Source: an uncultured Alphaproteobacteria bacterium
GTDB lineage: Bacteria > Pseudomonadota > Alphaproteobacteria > UBA6615
Length of the DNA: 64,000 nucleotides
NCBI GenBank assembly: GCA_943787445.1
Contig: CALSML010000007.1
Location: 62,001-126,000, forward strand
Direction: 5' to 3'
In this document: in pieces, positions 34,433 to 43,652 of the stretch
Layout of the letters: every line of letters begins with the position of its first letter
Numbering within the stretch: position 1 is the stretch's first letter
The notes under the pieces: generated by a model
What the model saw: only the letters and a program-made list of their open reading frames with translations
Databases searched by the model: none
What the model was told of the DNA's origin: nothing
Position numbers and translations under genes: made by a program

Positions 34433-35085
34433 TATTTGACCGGTGAGAAGGACGTGGGCACGAGATAGCGGTTCTTCTGGTCAATCACCCGGTGGCCATT
34501 GCCCGCCTGATAGACCGCCCAGCCCGGATCGGCGACGGCCTTGGCCTGGCGTTCCTCGCGCTGGGCGTGGTTGTCCCAATACCAGAGATGCACTACCTGA
34601 TTGATCTGGCCGGTGATCGAACTGAAATAGCCGATCAGCTGCCAGCCAGCCCGGTCGATGACCGGCTTGGCCAGCGCCTTGGTGATGGCGACGTAGTTGG
34701 GCACCTGGGCGTACTGGATGGTGTAAGTGCGCTCATCGACGAAGCCCTGGGTGCTGCCATTGCCCATGAAGGCAAAGGGCTCTACCACATCGGTGGCTTG
34801 CAGCAGGCGGTTTTCCTGGGAGATCAGCTTGTCGCTGCTGCCCTTGCGATAGTCGGTCCATTCAGGATCGTTGTAGAGGGATTCCCGGCAGTCCTGGCGA
34901 ACCTGAGCGTTCTCCCATTTCCAGTAATGGACCACCGAGTTGAGAGCGCCGGTCTCGACCGTGTAGTAGCCGGCGGGCTCGAAGCCATGCTTGCGCTGCA
35001 GGGGCTGGCCGACCTCTTCGACATTTTTTAGAAATGCCGGCATCTGGCCGGGCTGGATGGCATAGCTGCGCGCGTCGACGATCAT
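34432..35085 (-). CDS. NIPSNAP family protein (double domain)
   Basis: A 217-residue protein of two dimeric alpha-beta-barrel NIPSNAP halves: MIVDARSYAIQPGQMPAFLK with VVHYWKWENAQVRQ, and VDERTYTIQYAQVPNYVAIT with VVHLWYWDNHAQREE. The biochemical role of the family is unsettled. The ATG at 35085 is chosen because longer readings run through unrelated sequence. It is immediately upstream of, and overlaps, the Nudix gene. It is divergent from a broken SMP-30 gene. Confidence 0.82.
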   Translation of the reverse strand: MIVDARSYAIQPGQMPAFLKNVEEVGQPLQRKHGFEPAGYYTVETGALNSVVHYWKWENAQVRQDCRESLYNDPEWTDYRKGSSDKLISQENRLLQATDVVEPFAFMGNGSTQGFVDERTYTIQYAQVPNYVAITKALAKPVIDRAGWQLIGYFSSITGQINQVVHLWYWDNHAQREERQAKAVADPGWAVYQAGNGHRVIDQKNRYLVPTSFSPVK

Positions 35086-35199
35086 GGCGCTGTCTCCCCG
35101 AATGGTTCTGTTGTGGGCCCGCACGATGGTCTCGCCCAGCCTTCTGTGTGTATCCTGACACGGCTTGAAGTCGCAGGAAAGACACAGGAAAGACACGGG

Positions 35200-35948
35200 A
35201 AGGAAAGCGGCGCGATCGTGCTGCGGCGTGGCGGCGGGCTGTTGGGGGCCCTGCGGGACGGGTTCGCCTTTCTCAGGATCGGCGATCACGGCGTCACGCT
35301 GGACTGGATCGGCAATCCCGAGCCCGATCGGCCCGATAGCCGTCTCAATGACGGCCGGGCTGACCGGCAGGGACGGTTCTGGGCCGGATCGATGCACGAT
35401 CCCAAGGGTCGTCCCGAACATTATTTCGAACGCGCGCCTGTGGGGGCGTTTTACCGTCTGGACGCCGACAGGACGATTCATCGCATGATTGATGGGCGTT
35501 CTGGTCTCCAACGGGCTCTGCTGGTCGCCCGATGGCGCGCGTATGTATGCTGCGGATTCGCCCACACGTACGATACGTACATGGGATTACGACCCGGAAA
35601 CCGGCGATATTGCCCACGAACGGGTGTTCGCGATGATTCCCGACGATCCGGCCGCGGCACTCCCGACGGAGCGATTGTCGACGCCGCAGGCGGGTTGTGG
35701 ACCGCAGAATTCCGGGGTTCCCGGATCACCCGCTTCAACCCGGACGGCACCGAAGACCGGATGATCGCACTACCAGCGTCTCGTCCCACCTGTCCTATGT
35801 TCGGTGGTCCGGTCTGCGTACACTCTATGTCACGTCTGCGAAAATCATGCTCTCATCCGAAGACCTGGCGCGGGAGTCCCTGGCCGGTGCGCTGTTTGCA
35901 CTCGATGTCGGTGTCGCCGGTCTGCCCGAGGCCCCGTTTTCGGGCTGA
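35200..35948 (+). pseudogene. SMP-30/gluconolactonase, 5'-truncated and frameshifted
   Basis: Remains of a six-bladed propeller lactonase. Recognisable parts are RLNDGRADRQGRFWAGSMHD (the metal-site Asn/Asp strand), VSNGLCWSPDGARMYAADSP, GAIVDAAGGLWTAEFRGSRI, RPTCPMFGG and LRTLYVTSAKIMLSSEDLAR. They lie in three frames with shifts near 35490, 35660 and 35810. The usual first 60 or so residues (LGEGPVW blade) are missing: the readable frame begins at ESGAIVLRRGGG right beside the divergent NIPSNAP start. Frameshifts may be errors, but the lost 5' end suggests real decay. Confidence 0.75.
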
Positions 35949-36429
35949 ATAGGCGTTCTCGGAATTGCCTTATTCCAGCCCCTCCACCGCCCTGTTGGCC
36001 GCGCAACTTACTGTCAGCCCTGTCAGGGAGGAGAGACGATGCGTGGACTTGCACTGATGGCCTTACTTTTGGGTGGATTGCCCATCGCGACGTTTTATCG
36101 CGACGCTCGCCCTGAGTGATGGTGCGCCGTTGCAGTCGCCACTCCATGCAGCGTCTGCAGGGTCAGGGATGTCGGCTGTGGTGCACGTGATGCCGGATTC
36201 GGAGCCAGGGCAACCGACGGAGAAAGCACATGCCGACATCCCCACCCCTTTTGTTCCATCGCCGGCACGACCTGGCAGCCTCCGGATTCGTTTCGGCTGG
36301 CTCGTCATCGCACCGATGCGGCCTGGGATCGTCTGGACCGACTGGCGGCAGGCGGAAACCGGGACGCCCTGATGTTTCGCACTCTGATGCAGTCCGCAGA
36401 TTTTATCCGACCAGTTCAGACCGGCAGCC
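35949..36429 (+). other. Gene-poor stretch with a coding remnant
   Basis: No full gene is seen. A 26-codon reading at 36038 (MRGLALMALLLGGLPIATFY) looks like the start of a signal peptide and then stops. A frame ending at about 36435 (DAAWDRLDRLAAGGNRDALM, then FRTLMQSADFIRPVQTGSP) looks like true coding but has no start. These may be the ends of one secreted or membrane protein of unknown kind, broken by indels between. Confidence 0.35.
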
Positions 36430-36458
36430 CTTGAAATTTAGCGTTTTGAAACCAATTT
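36430..36458 (+). promoter_or_regulatory. Possible sigma-32 (heat-shock) promoter for hsp20
   Basis: CTTGAAA (36430-36436) and CCAATTT (36452-36458) are 15 bases apart and resemble the RpoH consensus CTTGAAA / CCCATNT. About 130 bases of leader separate it from the Hsp20 start, long enough for an RNA thermometer, though I see no clear one. Confidence 0.4.
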
Positions 36459-36597
36459 CGGTGAGTAGTCGGAGGCTCAATTGAGCTTCGGCCTGAACAA
36501 TATCGGGTGCCAATCTTGGGCCCGAAAGGACCGCAACAGTTCGGATACACCTGCGCTGGTGCGGCCCGTAACTCGCTCATTAAGGAGGAGTGACGGC

Positions 36598-37057
36598 ATG
36601 AATCGCTTTTCTCCACTTAGAAACCCCCTTTTGCTTGGCTTCGATGAGTTTGAGCGCACGCTTGAACGCATTACCAAGGCCTCTTCGGACGGCTACCCGC
36701 CGTACAATATCGAACGCACCGGTGAGACCCGCTTTGCGGATAACACTGGCTTTGGCCGGTTTCACCCGTGACGATCTGGATATCCAGCTCGAGGACAATC
36801 AGTTGACTGTCTCGGGACAGCAGGCCGCAGAAGATGATCGTGAGTATCTGCATCGCGGAATCGCAACACGGATGTTCAAGCGTAGTTTTGTGCTGGCCGA
36901 TGGCGTCGAGGTGTCGACGGCATCGCTGGACAATGGATTGCTGAATATCGACGTTGTCCTGCCGCAGCCCGAACGCAATATTCGAAAGATCGAAATTGGC
37001 GGTGACAGCGCCGCAACGTCAGGCATCAATGTCGAGACAAAAGGAGAGGTGCAATGA
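36598..37057 (+). CDS. Hsp20/alpha-crystallin small heat-shock protein (one frameshift)
   Basis: An IbpA-type chaperone of 152 residues after repair. The N-terminus MNRFSPLRNPLLLGFDEFER and YPPYNIERTGE are in the first frame; the alpha-crystallin domain RITLALAGFTRDDLDIQLED, GIATRMFKRSFVLADGVEV and LLNIDVVLPQPERNIRKIEI in the next. One extra G near 36736 explains the break, and removing it gives an exact multiple of three. AAGGAGGAG stands nine bases before the ATG. It holds aggregating proteins for refolding. It overlaps the DUF1150 gene by ATGA, a common alphaproteobacterial pair. Confidence 0.87.
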
Positions 37058-37277
37058 ACCGCGAATCCCCTGAGAAGTTGTTCGGAGACATCTCGCCCGA
37101 ACAATTCGCAGTGCTCGGGCTCGACCGGGTGGCCTATGTTCGCCCCGCCGTGGTGGAGGGCAGAAGGTCTATGCCATTCACAGCGCCGATGGCAACGAGA
37201 TCGGCATGATGGCCGGTCGCGACGTGGCGTTTGCGGCTGTCAAACAGCATGACATGGAGCCCGTCAGCGTTCACTGA
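37054..37277 (+). CDS. DUF1150 family protein (one frameshift)
   Basis: A 74-residue conserved protein of unknown function that usually follows Hsp20 genes in alphaproteobacteria. The start MNRESPEKLFGDISPEQFAV and LGLDRVAYVRPAVVEG are in frame with the ATG; the rest (KVYAIHSADGNEIGMMAGRD, VAFAAVKQHDMEPVSVH) needs one added C at about 37161. The ATG overlaps the Hsp20 stop. It converges on ptsN. Confidence 0.78.
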
Positions 37278-37314
37278 AGGCCTGGTTCAAAATCGTTGAT
37301 AGATGGCTGGGAGC

Positions 37315-37797
37315 CTAGCTCGCGGCGCGGAAAAGATCGGGCGTTGCGTTGCCGGCTTCCATCAGCAGCGCATAGATGGCATCCGGATTGTCGGTGCCGC
37401 GCAGCTTTTCACAGAATGCGCGATCACGCAGGATTCGGGAAACCCGGGCCAGCGCCTTCAGATGGTCTGCGCCAGCACCTTCCGGCGCGAGCAGCAGGAA
37501 GACGAGATCGACAGGTTCATCATCGATCGCATCGAATTCGACGGGTTTTTCGAGCCGGGCAAACATGCCGTGCAGCCCCTTGAGTTTCGGCAGTTTGCCA
37601 TGGGGAATTGCCAGGCCGGAGCCCACGCCGGTTGATCCCAGGCGTTCGCGTTCCAGAAGGATTTCGAACACCTGACGTGAATCCAGATCAAACGCGCTCG
37701 ACGCTGCTTTCGAGAGCTCCTGAAGAAGCTGCTTCTTGCTGGTGGCGCGCAGATTGGCGATCACGGCGTTGCGCTGGAGGATGTCTTCGATATCCAT
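37315..37797 (-). CDS. ptsN: PTS IIA-like nitrogen regulatory protein
   Basis: The 160-residue EIIA-Ntr protein, end of the PtsP-NPr-PtsN phosphorelay that links nitrogen and potassium state to gene control. The phospho-acceptor is His66 in LAIPHGKLP; RERLGSTGVGSGL precedes it and DLVFLLLAPEGAGADHLKAL follows. It is the last gene of the rpoN-hpf-ptsN group, 9 bases after hpf, the usual order. Confidence 0.95.
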   Translation of the reverse strand: MDIEDILQRNAVIANLRATSKKQLLQELSKAASSAFDLDSRQVFEILLERERLGSTGVGSGLAIPHGKLPKLKGLHGMFARLEKPVEFDAIDDEPVDLVFLLLAPEGAGADHLKALARVSRILRDRAFCEKLRGTDNPDAIYALLMEAGNATPDLFRAAS

Positions 37798-37806
37798 GAG
37801 CGTTTG

Positions 37807-38391
37807 TCAGGCCTCGGTTTCCGGCGTGTCGATCCAGCCAATGTTGCCGTCGTTGCGTCGGTAGACCACGCTCAGACCGCTATGCTTGGCATTACGGAAC
37901 ACGAAGGCAGGCGCATCTGCCAGATCAAGCCGCATGACGGCTTCCGATACGGTCAGGTTTTCGATGACCGTCTGATTTTCCGCGATGATGATGGAATTGT
38001 CTTCTGCCAGAGGGCCGTCCGGCGCATCATCATCTTCGTTCTGTGGCGCCAGCACGTATTCCGGTGCATTGGCGGGCGCGTTCTGTACGTCACGATTGTG
38101 ATGGTCGCGCAGGCGCCGTTTGTTGCGGCGCAAACGTTTGGCAAGATGGGCCAGTGCGACGTCGAATGCGGCATAGGCCTCGTCAGCTTCCTCATGGGCA
38201 CGAACATGAATTCCGCGGCCAACATGCATGCTGATCGATGCGCGAATGCGGAAGCTTTCGCGCGACATGACGACAGTGGCATCGATGGCATCCGTGAAAT
38301 ACTTTTCAACTGTGGCTTCGATTGCATCTTCGATGTGGAGGCGGAGTGCTTCACCCACGTCGATTTGCTGTCCTGTGACGGTTATCTGCAA
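37807..38391 (-). CDS. hpf: Ribosome hibernation promoting factor, long form
   Basis: A 194-residue long HPF that dimerises ribosomes in stationary phase. The N-terminal domain has MQITVTGQQIDVGEALRLHI and SISMHVGRGIHVRAHEEADE, AFDVALAHLAKRLRRNKRRL; the C-terminal dimer domain has ENLTVSEAVMRLDLADAPAF and HSGLSVVYRRNDGNIGWID. It stands between rpoN and ptsN as in many proteobacteria, where sigma-54 operons carry it. About 280 bases separate it from rpoN, so it may have its own promoter. Confidence 0.93.
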   Translation of the reverse strand: MQITVTGQQIDVGEALRLHIEDAIEATVEKYFTDAIDATVVMSRESFRIRASISMHVGRGIHVRAHEEADEAYAAFDVALAHLAKRLRRNKRRLRDHHNRDVQNAPANAPEYVLAPQNEDDDAPDGPLAEDNSIIIAENQTVIENLTVSEAVMRLDLADAPAFVFRNAKHSGLSVVYRRNDGNIGWIDTPETEA

Positions 38392-38673
38392 AGTACAAAC
38401 CTACTTTGATGGTTGAAACTGAAAGCGCCGGATTTGGCCATCCGGGGCGGGAGACTGTTCGTAGCTATGTCTCTCTTGCCTCGTTCCCGGACGAATTCCG
38501 GGGCCACCCATCCTTGTTTGATCGGTCTTGGGCTACCATTCGCGGGGCGGTGTTGTGGTGCGGCGCGGAACTTAGTCACGGCCCCATGCCCTGTCAATAC
38601 CGCCAAAACCCGCTTCTTTCACATGGTGTGAGTTGTTGCAACTTCAAGCAGGGCGAGGGTTTGCCGGGTATGC
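38392..38673. other. rpoN-hpf intergenic region
   Basis: About 280 bases without a gene. It contains the expected leader of hpf on the minus strand. I see no tRNA, no repeat copy and no strong terminator. The stretch 38560-38650 is lower in GC than its surroundings. Confidence 0.4.
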
Positions 38674-40153
38674 CTAGCTGGCGGCGCGCTTTATACGACG
38701 GCGTTCGACAGAGGATGGAATCTTCAATGAATCCCGGTACTTGGCAACTGTCCGGCGGGCAATTTCCACACCATCATCGCGCAGGATCTTCACGATCTTG
38801 TCGTCGGACAGGATCGACTTTGCGGATTCGTTGTCGATCATCAGTTTGATCTTGTGGCGCACGGCCTCTGCTGAATGCTGATCTCCGCCTTCGCTGCTGT
38901 TGATGGCGGTGGTGAAGAAGTATTTCAGTTTCGAACAATCCACGCGGTGTCGCCATGTACTTGTTGGTCGTCACCCGGCTGATCGTGCTTTCGTGGAGTT
39001 TCACCGCAGCGGCGATGTCGGCGAGCACAAGCGGCTTGAGGTGAGCTAGACTCCGTGGCGAAAGAACGCGTCCTGTTGGCGGATGATTTCCGTCGCCACC
39101 TTCAGAATGGTGCGGGCGCGTTGATCGAGCGCGCGAACAAGCCAGTTTGCGGATTGAAACTTTTCCTGAACAAAGGCCTTGTCGTCTTTTTCCTGTGCCA
39201 GATCGTTGATCTCCGCGTAATAGGCGCGGTTTACAAGGACCCTCGGCAGCGTGTCGTTGTTCAGTTCGATTTCCCATCCGCCGCCTTGTTTGGTCCGCAT
39301 CATCACATCCGCAGTGACGTACTCGACGGCACCTTCGTCGAAGGCCGAACCCGGTTTGGGGTCGAGGGTCCGCAGTTCGGCAAGCATATCGGTGAGATCT
39401 TCTTCGTCGACACCGCAGACGCGGCGGAGGCCTGGCATGTCATGTTTTGTCAGATAGTCCAGATTCTGGAGCAGGCGGCCATCGCGGGATCCAGGACGGT
39501 CACGTTCTGCAAGTTGCAGGGAAAAGCACTCGATGAGGTCCCGTGCGAACACCCCGGTGGGCTCAAAGGTCTGCAGGGTCGTTAAAACGGTCTCGACGAG
39601 AGCGATTTTGCACTCAAGCTGTTCCGACAACTCCTCGGTCGAAGTGATCAGATATCCCCGCTCGTCAATGGAATCGATCATCGCGCGCCCGATCAGGCGC
39701 TGGGTAGCATCGCGTATGGAAAGGTCGAGTTGTTCGATCAGATGCTCGCGCAGTGTCACTTCGCTAGCCATGGTCTGGTCGATGCCCGGCAGGGAATCGC
39801 TGTCGCCGCGGGCGGCTGGCGCGGAACCGCCGGCGGGGCGAGAACGGGTCATCGGGGTAGACATTGGTGTAGTCGCTGTCGAGCGGTGCTTCCGTGGATG
39901 GCAGTTCTTCGCGTTCCGAAAGGCTTGCTGCGTCGCCATCATCACTTCGCGCCGGCTCGGGTGCGTCCGCCGGCTCAGCATTGGCGATAAGGGACTCTTC
40001 CCTCTCAAGCAGGGGATTTTCTTTGAGTTCACCTTCAACGAAGGCAGCCAGTTCAAGATTGGACAATTGCAGAAGCTTGATGGCCTGCTGCAACTGCGGC
40101 GTCATAATCGGCGCCTGCGTCTGGCGGAAGTCGAGACGCGGTGTCAGGGCCAT
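38674..40153 (-). CDS. rpoN: RNA polymerase sigma-54 factor (three frameshifts)
   Basis: A sigma-54 of 491 residues after repair. Region I is [20 protein letters not shown] with [20 protein letters not shown] (glutamine-rich activator contact). The core domain runs through [20 protein letters not shown] and [20 protein letters not shown]. The HTH is [20 protein letters not shown] and the RpoN box ARRTVAKYR. Breaks: an extra C in 39835-39838, two extra bases at about 39047, an extra A at 38929-38931; taking out four bases gives 492 codons exactly. I read these as consensus errors. Confidence 0.92.
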
Positions 40154-40165
40154 GGTTAAGGACTT

Positions 40166-40955
40166 CTACAGACTGAATCTTTCGCCCAAGTAAACACGCC
40201 GAACGTCCGAATGAGACACAATTTCCGACGGGTCACCACTCATTAGCACTGAACCTTCATGCAAGATATAGGCCCGGTCAACAATATCGAGTGTTTCCCG
40301 GACGTTATGATCGGTGATCAGGACACCAATACCGCGATTTTTCAGGTGTTTCACGAGGTCGCGAATGTCCGAGACTGCGATCGGATCAATCCCGGCAAGT
40401 GGCTCATCGAGAAGCATGAAATGGGGCTGACTGGCGAGGGCCCGGGCAATCTCGACGCGCCGCCGTTCACCTCCGGACAGGGCAAGTGCCGGTGTCCGGC
40501 GAAGATGGGAAATTGAAAATTCGGCCAGCAAATCATCAACCATGGCCTCACGGCGATCACGCTGCGGTTCGATCACTTCCAGCACCGAGCGGATATTCTG
40601 TTCCACGGAGAGGCCGCGAAAAATCGAGGGCTTCCTGTGGCAGATAGCCTACCCCCAGACGTGCGCGGCGATACATGGGCAATTCGGTGATGTCGTGGCC
40701 ATCCAGGCGAGATGGAACCCGCATCCGCGGGTGAGAAGCCCCGTGATGATGTAGAAACAGGTAGTCTTGCCGGCACCATTGGGGCCCAGCAAGCCGACCG
40801 CTTCACCCTGACGGACCTGCAGCGAAACATCACGAATAACCGGGCGTTTGCGGAAGCGCTTTCCGAGGTTTTTGGCAACGAGACCCGGGTTGTCCGGCCA
40901 CAAGGCGTGGGGAACCGTTATCTTCGGTCGTTCGGGTCATTCGGGGTTCGTTCAT
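40166..40955 (-). CDS. lptB: LPS export ABC transporter ATPase (four frameshifts)
   Basis: The cytoplasmic ATPase of the LptBFG complex that lifts LPS to the outer membrane; 261 residues after repair. Motifs are Walker [38 protein letters not shown] (Q-loop), [15 protein letters not shown] (signature), [14 protein letters not shown] (Walker B) and [10 protein letters not shown] (H-loop). Extra bases lie at about 40887, 40729-40731, 40705 and 40628-40630, all in G/C runs; without them the length is 262 codons exactly. The ATG at 40955 overlaps the lptA stop as ATGA. The gene is essential in LPS-bearing cells, so the breaks should be errors. Confidence 0.92.
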
Positions 40956-41802
40956 GGTTTTCCGGTTGTGCCAGTGTTTAAATTTGGCCCTGCACCGTTC
41001 CCGGAACTGGACTTTGGTTAGAAACAATCCGCGCACCCGTTCCCCCGGGCGGGCAGAAAGAAGCCGACTCTCGCCAGACTTCAAGTTAACCTCTGCGCGT
41101 TCGCCGTTCAATTGGGTCTTCCCACGCGTGATCTTCACATTTCCGGTCAGCGTTGCCAGCCCGCGATCCGGGTTGTAGTCACCCTTTTCGGCACGCACGA
41201 TATCGGTGGGTGTTGAGACCAATACATTGCCTAACGCTTCAATGCGCTCCATCGTTGCCCGGCGTCCGCCCTCACCGAAATGCGCGGTCAGCGTATCGGC
41301 GCGCAGCCGGCGATCGTCGCGGATCGCCAGCGCATCCCCGCGTGCAACGGCAAGCTGGCGTTGCTCATAATATTCCAGACTGTCGCGGGCAATAATCGTG
41401 TCTTCGGCCGTATCCAAACGAACGGTGTCGCCTGTCAGAAACAGAACGCCTCCATCGATGTCATAGACAGCCTTGTCGGAATTGCGCGACTTCCGTTTCG
41501 GAGATGATGCGGACATTTCCATTGGCGTCGATACGATAAATTTCATTCTCACCAGCTGCGTTGGGCCGGTAATGGGCAACCAGTTCGTCCCCTTCTACCA
41601 CAACGCCCCCCTGACTTGCTTTGGCATTGCCGCGTGCGAGGTATAGCTGCTTTGAACGTTGCCACTCAATGCCGTCATCGGCCTCGATGTGGATCGGGCC
41701 GTCGCCGCCCTGACCAAAGCCCAGAGTCTGCGCATGGCCGGGTGTTGGTGCCAGTAGACCCATAAATCCGGCGAGCAGAAACAAACGCAGCAGACGCATC
41801 AT
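40952..41802 (-). CDS. lptA: LPS transport periplasmic protein LptA (two frameshifts)
   Basis: The periplasmic bridge protein of LPS transport, 282 residues after repair. MMRLLRLFLLAGFMGLLAPT is a signal peptide; IHIEADDGIEWQRSKQLYLA, RGNAKASQGGVVVEGDELVA and GNVRIISETEVA are OstA-fold strands. After one extra base at about 41486 come AVYDIDGGVLFLTGDTVRLD and LTGNVKITRGKTQLNGERAE. A second extra base (41013-41015) hides the true end [19 protein letters not shown], whose TGA overlaps lptB. With both removed the length is 283 codons. It starts within the lptC stop (ATGA). Confidence 0.9.
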
Positions 41803-42500
41803 TGCGGTGGCTCTCCTTCAAACACCAAAAGCGTAGCGGGCCCGATAAAGAGTATCCGTTCGCCCGATTCGAGGACGCGAAATCCCTCCGCCTTCAGGAT
41901 TCCGAACGGGCCTTGCCCATCTACGTGCTCGTCTCCTGAGGCGGTGCTGTCGTCCATGTTGACCCGGGCTGTCGAGGTGTGGAACTCGTAGCCCTCATTG
42001 TGAAACAGGTTCACGTTCCCGGACAGATAGAGAATGTTGGTGCTGGATTCGAACCGCCCGTCATTCGCGTTCAGGGCAACCCAGGTACCGTCCTTGAGAA
42101 CAATATCGGCTTTGGGGTTGGTTAGATCGTAGATTTTCTCGCCCCCCTCATTCTGGCTGCGCGCGCCGAGATCGGCGGTGATCTGAAAGGGCCGTTGTTC
42201 CGAGTCCATTCCCTGGAGCCGAGGATTGAGGACCTGTGGCTTGCTCCCACCGGTTGGACCGACCGCTGCCAGATCGATGCGGAACCGGTCTTCGTCAGGC
42301 AAGAGGCGGGGCCACACGGCCAGCAGGACCAGCATTGCGAATGCGAGACCGGGCAGCAGATACTTCATGGTCGCCACGATGCGCGAGCGGCCAAATCCGC
42401 TGCGCCGTGATCTTTGCCCGTCGCTCATGCGTCGGCGTCGTTTCAGTTGTGTCTCGCTAGACGCAATGTTTGGGTCTGCCGTGATCTCAGGTTCACTCAT
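41799..42500 (-). CDS. lptC: LPS export protein LptC
   Basis: A 233-residue bitopic inner-membrane protein that hands LPS from LptFG to LptA. After a cytoplasmic part rich in Arg (LKRRRRMSDGQRSRRSGFGR) comes one helix, MKYLLPGLAFAMLVLLAVWP, then a periplasmic OstA-like domain (ITADLGARSQNEGGEKIYDL, YLSGNVNLFHNEGYEFHTST, ARVNMDDSTASGD). The N-terminal part is longer than in E. coli, as is common in alphaproteobacteria. The ATG at 42500 lies 7 bases after kdsD. Confidence 0.92.
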   Translation of the reverse strand: MSEPEITADPNIASSETQLKRRRRMSDGQRSRRSGFGRSRIVATMKYLLPGLAFAMLVLLAVWPRLLPDEDRFRIDLAAVGPTGGSKPQVLNPRLQGMDSEQRPFQITADLGARSQNEGGEKIYDLTNPKADIVLKDGTWVALNANDGRFESSTNILYLSGNVNLFHNEGYEFHTSTARVNMDDSTASGDEHVDGQGPFGILKAEGFRVLESGERILFIGPATLLVFEGEPPQ

Positions 42501-42507
42501 GCCGGTG

Positions 42508-43524
42508 TCAGGCGAGCCCCGCACGCAGGCAGTCATGGATGTGCAGAATTCCAATCGGAGCCCGGTCATTCGCAACAAACAGGCTTGTGATCTTGGTGGC
42601 ATTCATCAAACCAAGTGCTTCCGATGCGAGGGCCTGACTGCGTATGGTTTTCGGGTTTGCTGTCATGATCTCACCACAGCTTAGGCTAACCAATGTGTTC
42701 GACATATGGCGCCGTAAATCTCCATCCGTGATGATGCCAATCAGATCACCCTGATCATCAATCACGCCGGCGCAGCCGAACCCCTTGTTGGTCATCAGGA
42801 AGAGAGCATCGGAGACACGGCCATCGATACCGATCAGCGGCAAGTCATCCCCGTCATGCATCAAATCCTCTACCCGCAGAAGGTTCTGTCCGAGCTTCCC
42901 GCCAGGGTGCAGGACCTGAAAGTCTTCAGAAGTAAATCCGCGGCGGTCGAGCAGCGCGACAGCCAGCGCATCTCCCATGGCCAGCATGGCGGTTGTGGAA
43001 GTCGTGGGCGCCAGCCCCATCGGACAGGCCTCGGCGACGGGCGGCAGCACAAGCGTGCAGTCGCTGTTGTCCGCAAGCGTGCTTTCGATCCTTGCGGTGA
43101 TTGAGATCAAGGGAACCTTAAAGCGACGGCAATAATTCAGCACATCACTGAGTTCCCGCGTTTCACCGGAATTCGACAAGGCCAGGACGACATCATCGGG
43201 TGTGATCATACCCAGATCGCCATGACTGGCTTCACCGGGATGCACGAAGAAGGATGGTGTTCCCGTGCTCGACAGGGTCGAGGAAATCTTTCGTGCGATA
43301 TGCCCGCTTTTGCCCATCCCGGTTACGACGGTCCGGCCTTTTGCATTGTGAATCACATCAACCGCATAGACGAATGTTGCGTCCAGACCATCACCCATAA
43401 TGCGAAGGGCTTCCGCTTCCAGCCGGAACACGCGCTGTGCGGCGTCGATGTCGCGGTTCAATGCGGGCGCATTCGCCGGTTTCGATGTTGGTTTTTCGGT
43501 CCCGGTCACGGGTCTATCAATCAC
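42508..43524 (-). CDS. kdsD: D-arabinose 5-phosphate isomerase (KpsF/GutQ type)
   Basis: It makes arabinose 5-phosphate, the first step to KDO of LPS. The 338-residue protein has a SIS domain (TVVTGMGKSGHIARKISSTL, VLALSNSGETRELSDVLNYC with sugar-phosphate contacts) and two CBS domains (MHDGDDLPLIGIDGRVSDAL; IMTANPKTIRSQALASEALG). AFFVHPGEASHGDLGM-like residues match the active-site His region (FFVHPGEASHGDL). It starts at GTG 43524. KDO synthesis and LPS export are thus in one operon. Confidence 0.94.
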   Translation of the reverse strand: MIDRPVTGTEKPTSKPANAPALNRDIDAAQRVFRLEAEALRIMGDGLDATFVYAVDVIHNAKGRTVVTGMGKSGHIARKISSTLSSTGTPSFFVHPGEASHGDLGMITPDDVVLALSNSGETRELSDVLNYCRRFKVPLISITARIESTLADNSDCTLVLPPVAEACPMGLAPTTSTTAMLAMGDALAVALLDRRGFTSEDFQVLHPGGKLGQNLLRVEDLMHDGDDLPLIGIDGRVSDALFLMTNKGFGCAGVIDDQGDLIGIITDGDLRRHMSNTLVSLSCGEIMTANPKTIRSQALASEALGLMNATKITSLFVANDRAPIGILHIHDCLRAGLA

Positions 43525-43652
43525 TTTGTTGCGGCGCTGGGCGGACGCGTCGGATTGTCAAGAAACCTACGCGAATCAATCGGTTGTAGTATGGGGTGAA
43601 TGCTGTGAATCGTCAAACTTCACGCCGATTCACGGCATTTTGCGACAGTGGA

